Shown here in pieces: positions 47,898 to 59,372 of a DNA stretch of 64,000 nucleotides. Origin of the DNA: Streptococcaceae bacterium AF54-32pH5A (GTDB lineage Bacteria; Bacillota; Bacilli; Lactobacillales; Streptococcaceae); assembly GCA_027682205.1 (NCBI GenBank), contig JAQDAD010000006.1, positions 6,502 to 70,501 of the forward strand, given 5' to 3'. Each line of letters starts with the position of its first letter. Position 1 is the first letter of the stretch. A model generated the notes under the pieces. It worked only from the letters and a program-made list of their open reading frames with translations. It did no database searches and had not been told where the DNA came from. Made by a program: the position numbers and the translations under genes.

Positions 47898-48446
47898 TTA
47901 TCCGATTAAATTTGTCACCCAGAGTTGTTTGATAAAGTTTGTCGTAAAAGGGACACTTTGGATGATATGCTTGGCTACCACACTCTTTTCAAGGGGATTT
48001 TGCACAGCTGCCATAGGCACCGTTGCAAGAATGGTCAGAGCCATTTGCAAGACAAATAAGGTTACCAATAGAGACAATAGGCCTGCTCCGATACGAAACC
48101 ATTTGACATCGAGCTTTTTAGTTGGAATCAAGTGTAGGAACAAACCGATAAAACGTCCGATAGTGTAACAAATTCCGAAAACTAGAAGGTAGCCTATCCC
48201 CGCATAAAAGACCTTGTCTAGCTGAAAAAGCTGACCTGAAGGGAAGAAAAAGGTACCCTGTCCTTCCTGAGGATTGGCATAAGGGACAAGCAAGTGAAGC
48301 TGATCTCCCAGCGATTTATAAAACTGACTAGCAACAAAGGCTGAAATCACTGCAACGAGAAAATAATAAACTTGCAGCACCAAATCCCTACGGTAGCCAA
48401 TGTAAAAACCCCAAGCAAGAATCAGCAAGAGAAGGATCGAAATCAT
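47898..48446 (-). CDS. CvpA family membrane protein
   Basis: A 182-residue membrane protein with four hydrophobic helices (ISILLLLILAWGFYIGYRRD, VYYFLVAVISAFVASQFY, GYLLVFGICYTIGRFIG, LLSLLVTLFVLQMALTILA). Fold and position after the ZapA-like gene match CvpA/YshB proteins. The family is named after colicin V production; its true role is unknown. It starts 4 nt before the end of the upstream gene, and mutS2 follows after about 100 nt. Confidence 0.88.
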   Translation of the reverse strand: MISILLLLILAWGFYIGYRRDLVLQVYYFLVAVISAFVASQFYKSLGDQLHLLVPYANPQEGQGTFFFPSGQLFQLDKVFYAGIGYLLVFGICYTIGRFIGLFLHLIPTKKLDVKWFRIGAGLLSLLVTLFVLQMALTILATVPMAAVQNPLEKSVVAKHIIQSVPFTTNFIKQLWVTNLIG

Positions 48447-48745
48447 AGGGAATCCTCAATCTTGCTCTGATCTTGCTTAACAGCCACTAATTTATTTCGA
48501 AGGTCTTTAAGTTCCTGCTCCTTATCGTCAAACTCAATCTCACGACTAAGCTGCGTCGATAGGCTGTTGATCGCTAAAAGGAGGGCAATCGTTTCATCAT
48601 CTGCCCCAGGCATTTGGTCTTTAATTGCTTGGTATTTTTCAGTCGCAACCTTGGCAATTTCCTCCATAAAGAGGTTGTCATACTCGGTTGTCAAGGTTAA
48701 TGTCTTTTTTCCGAATGTAAACTTATATCGATTTAGATTTGCCAT
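48443..48745 (-). CDS. zapA: Cell division protein ZapA-like
   Basis: A 100-residue protein (start MANLNRYKFTFGKKTLTL). The N-terminal strand-turn-strand and the following helix leading to a long coiled coil (EFDDKEQELKDLRNKLVAVK) match ZapA, which bundles FtsZ filaments. The ATG is chosen for an AGGTG site 6 nt upstream. Order rnhC (divergent) - zapA - cvpA - mutS2 is the conserved Bacillus/Streptococcus arrangement. Confidence 0.78.
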   Translation of the reverse strand: MANLNRYKFTFGKKTLTLTTEYDNLFMEEIAKVATEKYQAIKDQMPGADDETIALLLAINSLSTQLSREIEFDDKEQELKDLRNKLVAVKQDQSKIEDSL

Positions 48746-48831
48746 AAAATTCACCTCACGATATTATACCAAATTTCGCTAACTTTGTCAGTTTTTACCA
48801 ATTCTTCTGCTTTTATGGTACAATAGAAGCT

Positions 48832-49713
48832 ATGGCAAGTATCACACTCACACCTAGCGAACAGGAAATTCAGAGCTTTTTAAGTCAGTATCAGAAAGCT
48901 CTCAGTCCTAGTAACAATCCTTATATCCGTTACTTTTTGCGCCTGCCTCAGGCAACGATTTCCATCTATACTTCTGGAAAAGTCCTCCTGCAGGGCGAAA
49001 TGGCTGAGCAATACGCCAGTTTCTTTGGCTATCAAGTCCGACAAGAAAAGAGCGGACAAGACTTTCCTATGATTGGAACTGATGAGGTGGGAAATGGTTC
49101 CTACTTTGGCGGACTAGCTGTCGTGGCTTCCTTTGTGACACCAGACCAGCATGACTTCTTGAGAAAACTCGGAGTGGGGGATTCCAAAACTCTGACAGAC
49201 CAAAAGATTCGTCAGATCGCCCCTATCCTCAAGGAAAAAATCCTGCATCAAGCACTGCTTCTCTCACCGAGCAAGTATAATGAAGTTATCGGAGACCGTT
49301 ACAATGCTGTTTCTGTAAAGGTTGCCCTTCACAACCAAGCTATCTTTCTCCTTCTCCAAAAAGGAGTCCAGCCAGAAAAAATCGTGATTGATGCTTTTAC
49401 AAGCCCTAAAAACTATGACAAATACTTGACGCAAGAAGCCAATCATTTCCCAAACAAGGTTAGTTTGGAAGAGAAAGCCGAGGGAAAATATATGGCTGTT
49501 GCGGTTAGCTCCATCATCGCGCGTGATCTCTTCCTCGAAAACTTGGAAAATCTTGGACGAGAGCTAGGCTACCAACTGCCCAGTGGTGCAGGAACCGCTT
49601 CTGATAAGGTTGCTAGCAAAATCCTTCAGGCCTATGGTATGAAAGGGCTCAACTTCTGTGCCAAACTGCATTTTAAAAATACTGAAAAAGCCAAAGCACT
49701 GCTAGAAAGGTAA
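48832..49713 (+). CDS. rnhC: Ribonuclease HIII
   Basis: A 293-residue enzyme that removes RNA from RNA-DNA hybrids. The N-terminal ~75 residues form the TBP-like substrate-binding domain ([20 protein letters not shown]). Active-site residues begin [10 protein letters not shown] (Asp84, Glu85), with the VGDSKTLTD loop and the later IDAFTSP. This DEVGNGS variant and the extra N-terminal domain separate HIII from HII. The lepB gene starts within a few bases of its stop, so the two are cotranscribed. Gene is divergent from zapA. Confidence 0.94.
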   Translation: MASITLTPSEQEIQSFLSQYQKALSPSNNPYIRYFLRLPQATISIYTSGKVLLQGEMAEQYASFFGYQVRQEKSGQDFPMIGTDEVGNGSYFGGLAVVASFVTPDQHDFLRKLGVGDSKTLTDQKIRQIAPILKEKILHQALLLSPSKYNEVIGDRYNAVSVKVALHNQAIFLLLQKGVQPEKIVIDAFTSPKNYDKYLTQEANHFPNKVSLEEKAEGKYMAVAVSSIIARDLFLENLENLGRELGYQLPSGAGTASDKVASKILQAYGMKGLNFCAKLHFKNTEKAKALLER

Positions 49714-49716
49714 GTT

Positions 49717-50331
49717 ATGAATTATTTTAAAACATTTCTAAAAGAGTGGGGACTTACGTTCCTCATCATTATAGTAGTTGGTCTCAGTCGTCTCTTTCTA
49801 TGGACCAATGTCCGTGTGGAAGGGCACTCTATGGATCCAACCCTAGCTGATGGAGAGATTCTCTTTGTCGTCAAACACCTCCCTATTAACCGCTTTGACA
49901 TTGTCGTTGCCCACGAAGATGATGGAAATAAAGACATCGTTAAACGTGTCATCGGCATGCCTGGTGATACCATTCGCTACGAAAACGACAAGCTCTTTAT
50001 CAACAATCAAGAAACCGACGAACCTTACCTAGCAGACTACCTCCAACAGTTTAAAAACGACAAACTTCAGAGCACTTATTCAGGGAAAGGCTTTGAAGGG
50101 GATAAGGGGGTCTATTTTAGAAGCCTTGCTCAGAAGGCTCAGGCCTTTACTGTCGATGTAAATTTCAACACCAGCTTCAGCTTTACAGTACCTGAAGGTG
50201 AATACCTCCTCCTTGGAGATGACCGTTTGGTTTCTAGCGACAGTCGCCATGTCGGAACCTTTAAAGCCAGTCAAATCAAAGGGGAAGCCAAATTCCGTTT
50301 CTGGCCACTCAACCGTATCGGAATCTTTTAA
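49717..50331 (+). CDS. lepB: Signal peptidase I
   Basis: A type I signal peptidase of 204 residues with one N-terminal transmembrane helix (LTFLIIIVVGLSRLFLW). Ser38 in VEGHSMDPTL is the nucleophile and Lys76 in IVKRVIGMPGD is the general base. Box E is GDDRLVSSDSR. It cleaves signal peptides of secreted proteins such as the surface glycosidase at the extracellular side. It follows rnhC by 3 nt. Confidence 0.95.
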   Translation: MNYFKTFLKEWGLTFLIIIVVGLSRLFLWTNVRVEGHSMDPTLADGEILFVVKHLPINRFDIVVAHEDDGNKDIVKRVIGMPGDTIRYENDKLFINNQETDEPYLADYLQQFKNDKLQSTYSGKGFEGDKGVYFRSLAQKAQAFTVDVNFNTSFSFTVPEGEYLLLGDDRLVSSDSRHVGTFKASQIKGEAKFRFWPLNRIGIF

Positions 50332-50437
50332 AACCAGCAACCAGATGCTGTGATAGTCTTTTTGAGTTAGCTTTTAGGATTAGATTGCAACTTGGCGATA
50401 TCTTGTACCAAGCCCAAATCCAAGGAAAGCCTAACTG

Positions 50438-50461
50438 AGAGCTCTATCCCAGCTCTTTTTC
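50438..50461 (+). terminator. Weak terminator between lepB and recD2
   Basis: Stem AGAGCT/AGCTCT, 7-nt loop, then TTTTT on the plus strand, ending about 20 nt before the recD2 start. Confidence 0.65.
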
Positions 50462-50478
50462 TATCAAAAAGGAAACCT

Positions 50479-52845
50479 ATGGAAGTTTATTTTTCAGGCA
50501 CCATTGAACGTATTATTTTTGAAAATGTCAGTAATTTTTATCGCATCCTCCTCCTAGATATCGAAGATACCAATGCGGAGGACTTTGACGATTTTGAAAT
50601 CATCGTTACAGGAACCATGGCGGACGTGATTGAGGGCGAAGACTACACTTTTTGGGGGCAAATCGTTCAGCACTCCAAGTATGGTGAACAGCTACAGATC
50701 AGTCGTTATGAGCGAGCAAAACCCACTAGTAAGGGCTTGGTCAAGTATTTCTCCAGCAGTCATTTTAAGGGAATTGGTCTCAAAACTGCCCAAAAAATCG
50801 TGGATACGTATGGCGAAAATACCATAGACGAAATTCTGGAGCATCCTGAAAAGCTGGAAAGCATTGCTGGACTCTCTGCCAAAAACCGTGAGGCTTTCCT
50901 CTCTACACTTCGTCTCAACTATGGGACAGAGATGGTCTTGGCAAAACTGGCCAACTACGGCATTCCCAATAAACTAGCCTTTCAGATTCAAGACTTTTAC
51001 AAGGACGAAACGCTGGATATTGTCGAAAACTATCCCTACCAACTGGTTGAAGATATCAAGGGCTTGGGCTTTACCATTGCTGACCAATTAGCCGCCGAAC
51101 TGGGCATCGAAAGCCAAGCTCCTGAGCGCTTCCGTGCTGGCCTTGTCCACAGCCTCTTTCAAGGCTGTATGGATACGGGCGATACCTATATGGAAGCCCG
51201 TGATTTGCTGGAACAGACCCTGACTCTCCTCGAGTCTTCTCGTCCTGTAGAACTGGATCCCAGCCAAGTTGCCCAGGAACTCTCCTACCTGATTGAAGAA
51301 GACAAGGTTCAGCAGATTGACACCAAAATCTTTGATAACAGCCTCTTTTTCGCTGAGGAAGGCATTCGCAGTCACTTGGTTCGTGTCCTTGAAAAAGGAA
51401 AGAAAAAGAACTATGATTTAGAAACCATTCAAAAGCATATCTCTAGTGTTGAGGAAGAACTGGGTATCCAATACGATAGTATCCAAAAGCAGGCTATCTG
51501 CGATGCCATCCAGAACAAGGTCTTTATCCTAACAGGTGGACCTGGTACTGGTAAGACGACTGTTATCAATGGGATTATCGCTGTTTATGCCCTGCTTGAA
51601 GGACTCGATCTCAGGAAAAAGAGCAACTTACCAATTCTTCTCGCTGCACCAACTGGTCGAGCGGCTCGGCGCATGAATGAATTGACAGGTTTGCCTAGCG
51701 CTACTATACACCGTCATTTGGGAATGACGGGTGACGATGATACCAGCCATCTGGAAGATTATCTGGATGCTGATTTTATCATTGTAGATGAGTTTTCTAT
51801 GGTGGATACTTGGCTAGCAAATCAACTCTTCTCCAACATCTCTTCAAACAGTAAAATCCTCATCGTGGGAGATAGCGACCAGTTGCCTTCTGTCAGTCCT
51901 GGGCAAGTCTTAGCTGACCTACTCCAGATACCCCTGATTCCGCAGACTCGCTTGGAACGGATTTACCGTCAGAGTGAAGAATCAACTATCGTTACTCTAG
52001 CTAGTCAGATTCGACAAGGCATCTTGCCAGCTGACTTTACCCAGAAAAAGGCAGACCGTTCCTACTTTGAAATCGCTAGTGGCCATATCCCTGCAACCAT
52101 TAAGAAAATTCTTGACGCCGCCCTCAGAAGTGGCATTCCGGCTCGTGATATTCAGGTGCTGGCGCCTATGTATCGAGGAACTGCTGGTATTGACGCCATC
52201 AACCAACTCATGCAAGACCTACTCAATCCTCTTCAAAAGGAACAAGTTAGCTTTGAAGCAACTCAGTGTCACTATCGAACAGGGGACAAGGTCATTCACC
52301 TGGTCAACGACGCTGAAATCAATGTCTTTAATGGAGACCTAGGCTACATCACAGATTTGATTCCTGGAAAATACACCGAGTCAAAACAAGACGAGATTGT
52401 CATTGATTTTGATGGCAATGAGGTCGTCTACCCTCGAAATGAATGGTACAAGATTCGGCTAGCCTATGCCATGAGTATCCATAAGTCTCAGGGGAGTGAG
52501 TTTCCTGTTGTCATCCTGCCCATCACCAGTGCTAGCAAGCGCATGCTGGAACGCAATCTCATCTATACGGCTATTACACGGGCTAAGAGCAAGCTCATCT
52601 TACTAGGCGAATTACAGGCCTTTGACTATGCAGTCAAACATATCGGAACTGCCCGTAAGACCTATCTGATTGAGCGTTTTCAGGATCTGGTCGAAGCCAC
52701 TAACCAAACCAGCCCAGCCCCAACTGAAACGACAAATCAAGAGGATTCTCCTCTATCCTACATCCTCACCGAGGAAAACTGGTCTAATATTCCCGCTATG
52801 ATTGGGATTACAGACGCAGACCTCAAAGAGATTTTTGGGAAATAG
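50479..52845 (+). CDS. recD2: RecD2 family ATP-dependent DNA helicase
   Basis: SF1B helicase of 788 residues. The ATG giving MEVYFSGTIERIIFENVS has AAGGA 6 nt upstream; a longer in-frame reading runs through the terminator and is rejected. N-terminal OB-like and HhH regions (KGIGLKTAQKIVDTYG, KGLGFTIADQLAAELG) precede the motor with GGPGTGKTT (Walker A), DEFSMVDT, GDSDQLPSVSPG and the C-terminal YAMSIHKSQGSEF and TAITRAKSKLIL. RecD2 works without RecBC in DNA repair and fork handling. It converges on tig through a shared terminator. Confidence 0.93.
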   Translation: MEVYFSGTIERIIFENVSNFYRILLLDIEDTNAEDFDDFEIIVTGTMADVIEGEDYTFWGQIVQHSKYGEQLQISRYERAKPTSKGLVKYFSSSHFKGIGLKTAQKIVDTYGENTIDEILEHPEKLESIAGLSAKNREAFLSTLRLNYGTEMVLAKLANYGIPNKLAFQIQDFYKDETLDIVENYPYQLVEDIKGLGFTIADQLAAELGIESQAPERFRAGLVHSLFQGCMDTGDTYMEARDLLEQTLTLLESSRPVELDPSQVAQELSYLIEEDKVQQIDTKIFDNSLFFAEEGIRSHLVRVLEKGKKKNYDLETIQKHISSVEEELGIQYDSIQKQAICDAIQNKVFILTGGPGTGKTTVINGIIAVYALLEGLDLRKKSNLPILLAAPTGRAARRMNELTGLPSATIHRHLGMTGDDDTSHLEDYLDADFIIVDEFSMVDTWLANQLFSNISSNSKILIVGDSDQLPSVSPGQVLADLLQIPLIPQTRLERIYRQSEESTIVTLASQIRQGILPADFTQKKADRSYFEIASGHIPATIKKILDAALRSGIPARDIQVLAPMYRGTAGIDAINQLMQDLLNPLQKEQVSFEATQCHYRTGDKVIHLVNDAEINVFNGDLGYITDLIPGKYTESKQDEIVIDFDGNEVVYPRNEWYKIRLAYAMSIHKSQGSEFPVVILPITSASKRMLERNLIYTAITRAKSKLILLGELQAFDYAVKHIGTARKTYLIERFQDLVEATNQTSPAPTETTNQEDSPLSYILTEENWSNIPAMIGITDADLKEIFGK

Positions 52846-52853
52846 AGCAGCAG

Positions 52854-52881
52854 AAAGCCCACCTGATTAGGTGGGCTTTTT
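52854..52881. terminator. Bidirectional terminator between recD2 and tig
   Basis: Stem AAAGCCCACCT/AGGTGGGCTTT with a 4-nt loop, A-rich on the left and T-rich on the right, so it ends transcripts from both sides. Confidence 0.9.
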
Positions 52882-52892
52882 ATCTTTTAAGA

Positions 52893-54176
52893 TTATTTTA
52901 CTGTTGCAGTGCTTGTGATCAATTCAACAGCTTTTTTGATTGCGATATCATGTTTCAACATATCAGCTGAAAGCAAGTTTTGAACTTGTGCAACTTCCAT
53001 GTTGTAAGTTGCAGCCAATTGTTCGATTTCTTTTTGGATTTCTTCTTCAGTAGCGTCAAATCCTTCAGCTTTGGCAACTGCTTCGATTACAAGGTTAGTT
53101 TTAGTACGTGACTCAGCTTCTGCTTCGTATTGTTTGTGAAGGTCTTCTTGAGTAGTTCCAGTGATTTGGAAGTACATGTCAGGGTTGATACCTTGACGTT
53201 GCAAGTTTCCAAGGAATTCGTTTACTGAACGGTGAACTTCTTCGTGGATCATTTCTTCTGGAAGTTCTACGATTTCAGCGTTTTCTACAGCTTTATCGAT
53301 TGCTGCACCTTCAAGGGCATCTTTGTATGCTTCTTCTTTCGCAGCAGTCAATTCTTTGCGGTATTTTTCTTTCAATTCGTCAAGAGTTTCCACTTCTTCG
53401 TCGATGTCTTTTGCAAGTTCATCATCAAGAGCTGGAACTTCTTTAGCTTTTACTTCGTGGATAGTTGTTACGAATTTAGCTTCTTTACCTGCAAGATCTT
53501 CTGCTTGGTAGTCTTCTGGGAATGTTACGATAACGTCAACAGTTTCGCCAGCTGAGTGACCAACCAATTGGTCTTCGAAACCAGGGATGAATTGACCTGA
53601 TCCAAGTCCAAGTGAGAAGTTTTCACCTTTTCCACCGTCAAATTCAACACCGTCGATAGAACCAACAAAGTCAATGACAACAGTGTCGCCATTTTCAGCA
53701 GCAGCTTCCTTGATAACCAATTCAGCCAAGTTGTTGCGTTCGCGTTCGATACGTTCTTCAACGTCAGCGTCTGTTACTTCTTTTTCTACATCTACTGATA
53801 CTTCAAGGTTTTTGTAGTCGCCCAATTTTACTTCAGGTTTTGTCACGACTTCAGCAGTGATAACCCAGTCTTGACCTTTTTCCATTGAAGTTACGTCAAT
53901 TTTTGGTTGCGCAACCACTTCAAGACCAGCTTCTTTTACAGCTGCTTCATAAGCGTTTGGCAAAAGAGCGTTCAACACATCTTGGTAAAGTGTTTCTTCA
54001 CCAAATTTTTTATCAAAGATAGGACGTGGAAGGTGACCTTTACGGAAACCTGGAACGTTAAGAGTTTTCTTTACTGAGTTAAATACACGGTCCACTTCTG
54101 GTTTGATTTGGTCTTGAGAGATAGTGAAAGTCAAGACACCACGGTTTGTTTCTTTGTTTTCAAATGATACAGACAT
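52893..54176 (-). CDS. tig: Trigger factor
   Basis: Ribosome-bound chaperone and peptidyl-prolyl isomerase of 427 residues. The N-terminal ribosome-binding domain has the FRKGHLPRP signature (around residue 45), the PPIase domain has [14 protein letters not shown] and [16 protein letters not shown], and the helical C-terminal arm domain follows ([18 protein letters not shown]). It first meets nascent chains; DnaK and GrpE operate downstream. The gene appears monocistronic with a shared terminator. Confidence 0.97.
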   Translation of the reverse strand: MSVSFENKETNRGVLTFTISQDQIKPEVDRVFNSVKKTLNVPGFRKGHLPRPIFDKKFGEETLYQDVLNALLPNAYEAAVKEAGLEVVAQPKIDVTSMEKGQDWVITAEVVTKPEVKLGDYKNLEVSVDVEKEVTDADVEERIERERNNLAELVIKEAAAENGDTVVIDFVGSIDGVEFDGGKGENFSLGLGSGQFIPGFEDQLVGHSAGETVDVIVTFPEDYQAEDLAGKEAKFVTTIHEVKAKEVPALDDELAKDIDEEVETLDELKEKYRKELTAAKEEAYKDALEGAAIDKAVENAEIVELPEEMIHEEVHRSVNEFLGNLQRQGINPDMYFQITGTTQEDLHKQYEAEAESRTKTNLVIEAVAKAEGFDATEEEIQKEIEQLAATYNMEVAQVQNLLSADMLKHDIAIKKAVELITSTATVK

Positions 54177-54268
54177 TCTGTCATTTCTCCTTAAAATTTT
54201 TTAAATACAGTCTATTATAACATAAACGGGCGACTTTTTTCAAGTAATGAATACGCTTTTCAACGACG

Positions 54269-54925
54269 CTAAAGGTACTTGCTGGCTTCTTTGATACTAA
54301 GTTCAGCCATTCTCTCCTTGTTTTTTTCGATGAAGCTTGCTACCCAGTCTGCATTGGTTTTGGAGTAGTCTCTTAGGGCCCAACCGATGGCTTTGTTGAT
54401 AAAAAATTCTGTCTGGTCCAGATTATTGAGCAGGATCTTTTCCATCAGTCGGACATCGGTTTTCTCTTTTCTTAACAACTGATGGTCAATGGCGACTCGT
54501 CTCAGCCAGATATTATCTGATAAACTCCATTGGAGGATGATTTCTCCCAGCTCTGGTTTGGCATATACCAAACTTCCTACAACTCGGTCTAGGATATCTA
54601 CTGTGTCCCACCAAGATTTTGTGACGACCAGGCGCTCAATCTTAGGCAAAGCGCTCTCTGTTAGATAAGACTGCATAGTTTTCAAATAGTTGGCAGCCAC
54701 ATATTGGTATTCTCTAGGTTCCTTTTCCCAGCAAGTGTCCACAAAATCCCAATCGATGATCTTTGTTTTTTTCGCACTTGGAAAGTATTTTTTATAAAGG
54801 GAATTTCTTTCAGGAGCTGCAATACCTAGAAAAGGAAATTGATGGCGCATATAGGCTTCCATGGGGCCTGCTTTATGCGGATTTTTTGCCGCTTCTAGCT
54901 CCTCAAGTAAATCTGCAAGACTCAT
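54269..54925 (-). CDS. DNA alkylation repair protein (AlkD-like HEAT family)
   Basis: A 218-residue HEAT-repeat protein. The family marks are the IAAPERNSLYKKYF start region, DFVDTCWEKEPREYQYVAANYL and SWWDTVDILDRVVG, where the WD pair matches the lesion-handling Trp/Asp of AlkD-like DNA glycosylases. A helical end with KAIGWALRDYSKTNADWV follows. It removes N3/N7-alkyl purines in characterised relatives; no direct evidence here. Its ATG immediately follows the TAG of the response regulator, suggesting the two are cotranscribed. Confidence 0.86.
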   Translation of the reverse strand: MSLADLLEELEAAKNPHKAGPMEAYMRHQFPFLGIAAPERNSLYKKYFPSAKKTKIIDWDFVDTCWEKEPREYQYVAANYLKTMQSYLTESALPKIERLVVTKSWWDTVDILDRVVGSLVYAKPELGEIILQWSLSDNIWLRRVAIDHQLLRKEKTDVRLMEKILLNNLDQTEFFINKAIGWALRDYSKTNADWVASFIEKNKERMAELSIKEASKYL

Positions 54926-55558
54926 CTAAAAGTCCTCATGCCCTACCAAGTGGTGCTGAAAGGCATAGACCGCAGCCTGGGTGCGATCACTAACTTCAAG
55001 TTTGGCTAGGATGTTGGACACGTGGGTCTTGACCGTCTTGAGAGAGATGAAGAGTTCATCTGCGATACGTTGATTTTCGTAGCCCTTGGCGATGAGTTGG
55101 AGCACGTCTCGCTCACGCGCAGTCAGATCCTCATGAAGTTCGATATGATTGCGGTGGTATTCGACCTTCTTGCTGACCTCTTGCTCAATAGCAAGCTCTC
55201 CAGCGGCAACCTTACGAACAGCGTGCAGTAATTCATCCGCACTAGAAGTCTTGAGCATATAGCCTCTAGCACCAGCGTTCAAGACAGGCATGATTTTTTC
55301 ATTGTCTAGGTAAGAGGTCACAATCAAAATCTTTGCTTCAGGCCATTCTTTGAGGATGGCTAAGGTTGCGTCAATCCCATTCATCTCAGGCATGACGATA
55401 TCCATGACAATGACATCTGGACGCAATTCCAAGGCCAAGGAAATCCCTTGAACACCGTTGGCCGCCTCGCCCACAACTTCTACATCTTCTTGGAGGTCAA
55501 AGTAGCTTTTCAAGCCCAATCGGACCATTTCATGGTCATCTACCAGTAAAATTTTCAT
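54926..55558 (-). CDS. liaR: Response regulator LiaR (NarL/FixJ type)
   Basis: A 210-residue response regulator. The receiver domain has VDDHEMVR, phospho-acceptor Asp53 in VIVMDIVMPEMNG and the Lys switch in YMLKTSSADELL. The C-terminal LuxR-type HTH is LTARERDVLQLIAKGYENQRIA to ISLKTVKTHVSNI. Together with the kinase and LiaF it forms the LiaFSR cell-envelope stress system (TCS03 in pneumococcus). It is 10 nt downstream of the kinase gene and abuts the alkylation-repair gene. Confidence 0.93.
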   Translation of the reverse strand: MKILLVDDHEMVRLGLKSYFDLQEDVEVVGEAANGVQGISLALELRPDVIVMDIVMPEMNGIDATLAILKEWPEAKILIVTSYLDNEKIMPVLNAGARGYMLKTSSADELLHAVRKVAAGELAIEQEVSKKVEYHRNHIELHEDLTARERDVLQLIAKGYENQRIADELFISLKTVKTHVSNILAKLEVSDRTQAAVYAFQHHLVGHEDF

Positions 55559-55568
55559 CTTTACTCCT

Positions 55569-56567
55569 TTATGATTCCTTGTCTAGCAGGGGTATACGGA
55601 TATCAACCGCCAGTCCCTGCTTAGGTGCTGTCAAGAGTTGAACTGTTCCTGCCATATCCTCGACCCGCTCCTTAATATTTCGCAGTCCATAACTCAAGTC
55701 ATCTAAGCTCCCCAACTGGAAACCAATCCCATTGTCTACCACCTTCAGCTGCAATTCAACATCTGTCTGATAGAGATAGACATCCAAACAAGATGCTTGG
55801 GCATGGCGAAGGGTATTGCTGATCAACTCCTGCAAAATACGGAAGATATGCTCCTCGATTTTCTTAGGCAATTTCGTCACATTTTGCTTGAGACTAACCT
55901 TGAGATCACTCTTATCTTCAAGCTCTTTTAAGAGGATTCGAATCCCCTCAACCAGACTCTTGTCTTCCAACTCAACTGGTCGCAAATGCAGGAGCAAGAC
56001 CCGAAGATCCTTCTGGGCTGTTTCTAGTATAGCTGCGACACTTTGCAACTGGGTCTGCATCTTTTCTCTATCAAGCTTCAAAGCCTGCTGACTGACACCT
56101 GATAAAATCATATGGGCCGCAAACAACTCCTGACTAACCGTATCATGTAAGTCACGTGCTATCCGTTTGCGTTCTTTCTCGATGATTGCTTCTTCCTTGA
56201 CCAGACTTTGGTTTTCAGCCTTTTGAACGGCCTCAGTCAAGAGAATCAGCTTGCCAGATAAGGACTTGAAACTGGCATCCAAGTCTGGATCTGCAAAAGA
56301 AACTACCTCTTTTCCTGCTAATAAGCGCTTGAGATTGACCTGCATTTTTCTGCGAGAGACTTCTTCTATCACGCGCCAAAAGAGGACAAAAAAGAAAGTC
56401 AGGGAAAGGCTAAAGACAAAGATCAAGAAGATTAACTTTTCTGTTTTCTCGATATCCTGTAGCAAATAAGACCAATCAAGATTAAGAATATCAAGCAGAC
56501 TATTGGTCAAAAAGAGGATAAAGAGGAAAGAAGTCAGGCCGATTAACAGATACGATTGCTTTTTCAT
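55569..56567 (-). CDS. liaS: Sensor histidine kinase LiaS
   Basis: A 332-residue intramembrane-sensing kinase. Two N-terminal transmembrane helices (LLIGLTSFLFILFLTN and LIFLIFVFSLSLTFFFVLFW) flank a short loop. The HisKA_3 dimerisation domain has ERKRIARDLHDTVSQELFA with His141. The ATPase N box is ILQELISNTLRHAQA, and the G boxes are VVDNGIGFQ and GLRNIKERVEDMAG. The lack of a large external domain fits LiaS, which is held off by LiaF. It overlaps liaF by 4 nt. Confidence 0.94.
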   Translation of the reverse strand: MKKQSYLLIGLTSFLFILFLTNSLLDILNLDWSYLLQDIEKTEKLIFLIFVFSLSLTFFFVLFWRVIEEVSRRKMQVNLKRLLAGKEVVSFADPDLDASFKSLSGKLILLTEAVQKAENQSLVKEEAIIEKERKRIARDLHDTVSQELFAAHMILSGVSQQALKLDREKMQTQLQSVAAILETAQKDLRVLLLHLRPVELEDKSLVEGIRILLKELEDKSDLKVSLKQNVTKLPKKIEEHIFRILQELISNTLRHAQASCLDVYLYQTDVELQLKVVDNGIGFQLGSLDDLSYGLRNIKERVEDMAGTVQLLTAPKQGLAVDIRIPLLDKES

Positions 56568-57262
56568 CCTCTGACCACCTCCACATCGCCAACCATAGTA
56601 GTTAGGAAAATCTTGACGCTCTTGTTACTCTTGAGATAGTCTCTGGTCTCCTGATGATAGTGTTCATTGCGGAGGGATCTCTTAGGCTGATGAAGGAAGG
56701 TTAGATCTCCATAGAGGCAGTTGACACTGAGGCTGATTTCCACATCTACAGGTACGATAATCCTAGTCGTTCCGACCATCTTTCTAAGGATAATGACATT
56801 GTCATGATTGGTTAGGATGACTCTTTCTAGATGAATGGTATCCTTACCCATGAGGCGAAAGAGATTGATATCATCAAACTGGCAGGTCTGGCGACTAGAG
56901 AAATGATGGAGATTACCAAACCAGCGATTCTTTTCATTTTTAACCGTCACCACCTCTTCAAAGACCAAATCGGTCTCCTCTCTTTCTTGATTCATCATTG
57001 GATAGAGAAGAAAGAGACTGTATATGACTGCTACAAAGATGGCTAAAATCACAAAGGGATTGAGCATGACGATGAAAAAGAAAAGAATAGTCGCTACAAG
57101 GAGGAAGACGTTGTTGCCCTCTTTACCTGTATAATAGCGCAGTAAGAGCAAAAAGAGGAATAAAATCAGCAGAAAACGCGAAAAATGCTCTGATACCATC
57201 AAAATCAGAGCTCCCGTCAAAAGACAGGCTTCAATAAATAAAAAGATTTGAAATTTTTTCAT
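56564..57262 (-). CDS. liaF: LiaF-type inhibitor of the Lia system
   Basis: A 232-residue protein with paired hydrophobic helices in the first ~95 residues (FLFIEACLLTGALILMV, LLILFLFLLLLRYYTG, and two more). It ends in a C-terminal DUF2154/LiaF-like beta domain with the TRIIVPVDVEISLSVNCLYGD stretch. It negatively regulates LiaS. The liaF-liaS-liaR order on one transcript fits streptococci. GAGAGG precedes the start. Confidence 0.88.
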   Translation of the reverse strand: MKKFQIFLFIEACLLTGALILMVSEHFSRFLLILFLFLLLLRYYTGKEGNNVFLLVATILFFFIVMLNPFVILAIFVAVIYSLFLLYPMMNQEREETDLVFEEVVTVKNEKNRWFGNLHHFSSRQTCQFDDINLFRLMGKDTIHLERVILTNHDNVIILRKMVGTTRIIVPVDVEISLSVNCLYGDLTFLHQPKRSLRNEHYHQETRDYLKSNKSVKIFLTTMVGDVEVVRG

Positions 57263-57349
57263 AGCTGCATCCTCTCTTTTCTATTTTATCACAATTCAAA
57301 AAAGTCACCTCGGTCTGAGGATGGAAAAAGGCGATTGACAAAGAGATAC

Positions 57350-57377
57350 AAAAAGGGCGGGATTCTTGTCCCGACCT
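57350..57377 (-). terminator. Terminator of the mevalonate operon
   Basis: Minus strand stem AGG-CGGGA/TCCCG-CCT with a single mismatch column and UUUU following. It starts just after the fni stop. Confidence 0.83.
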
Positions 57378-57379
57378 CT

Positions 57380-59358
<1,979 letters not shown>

Positions 59359-59372
<14 letters not shown>
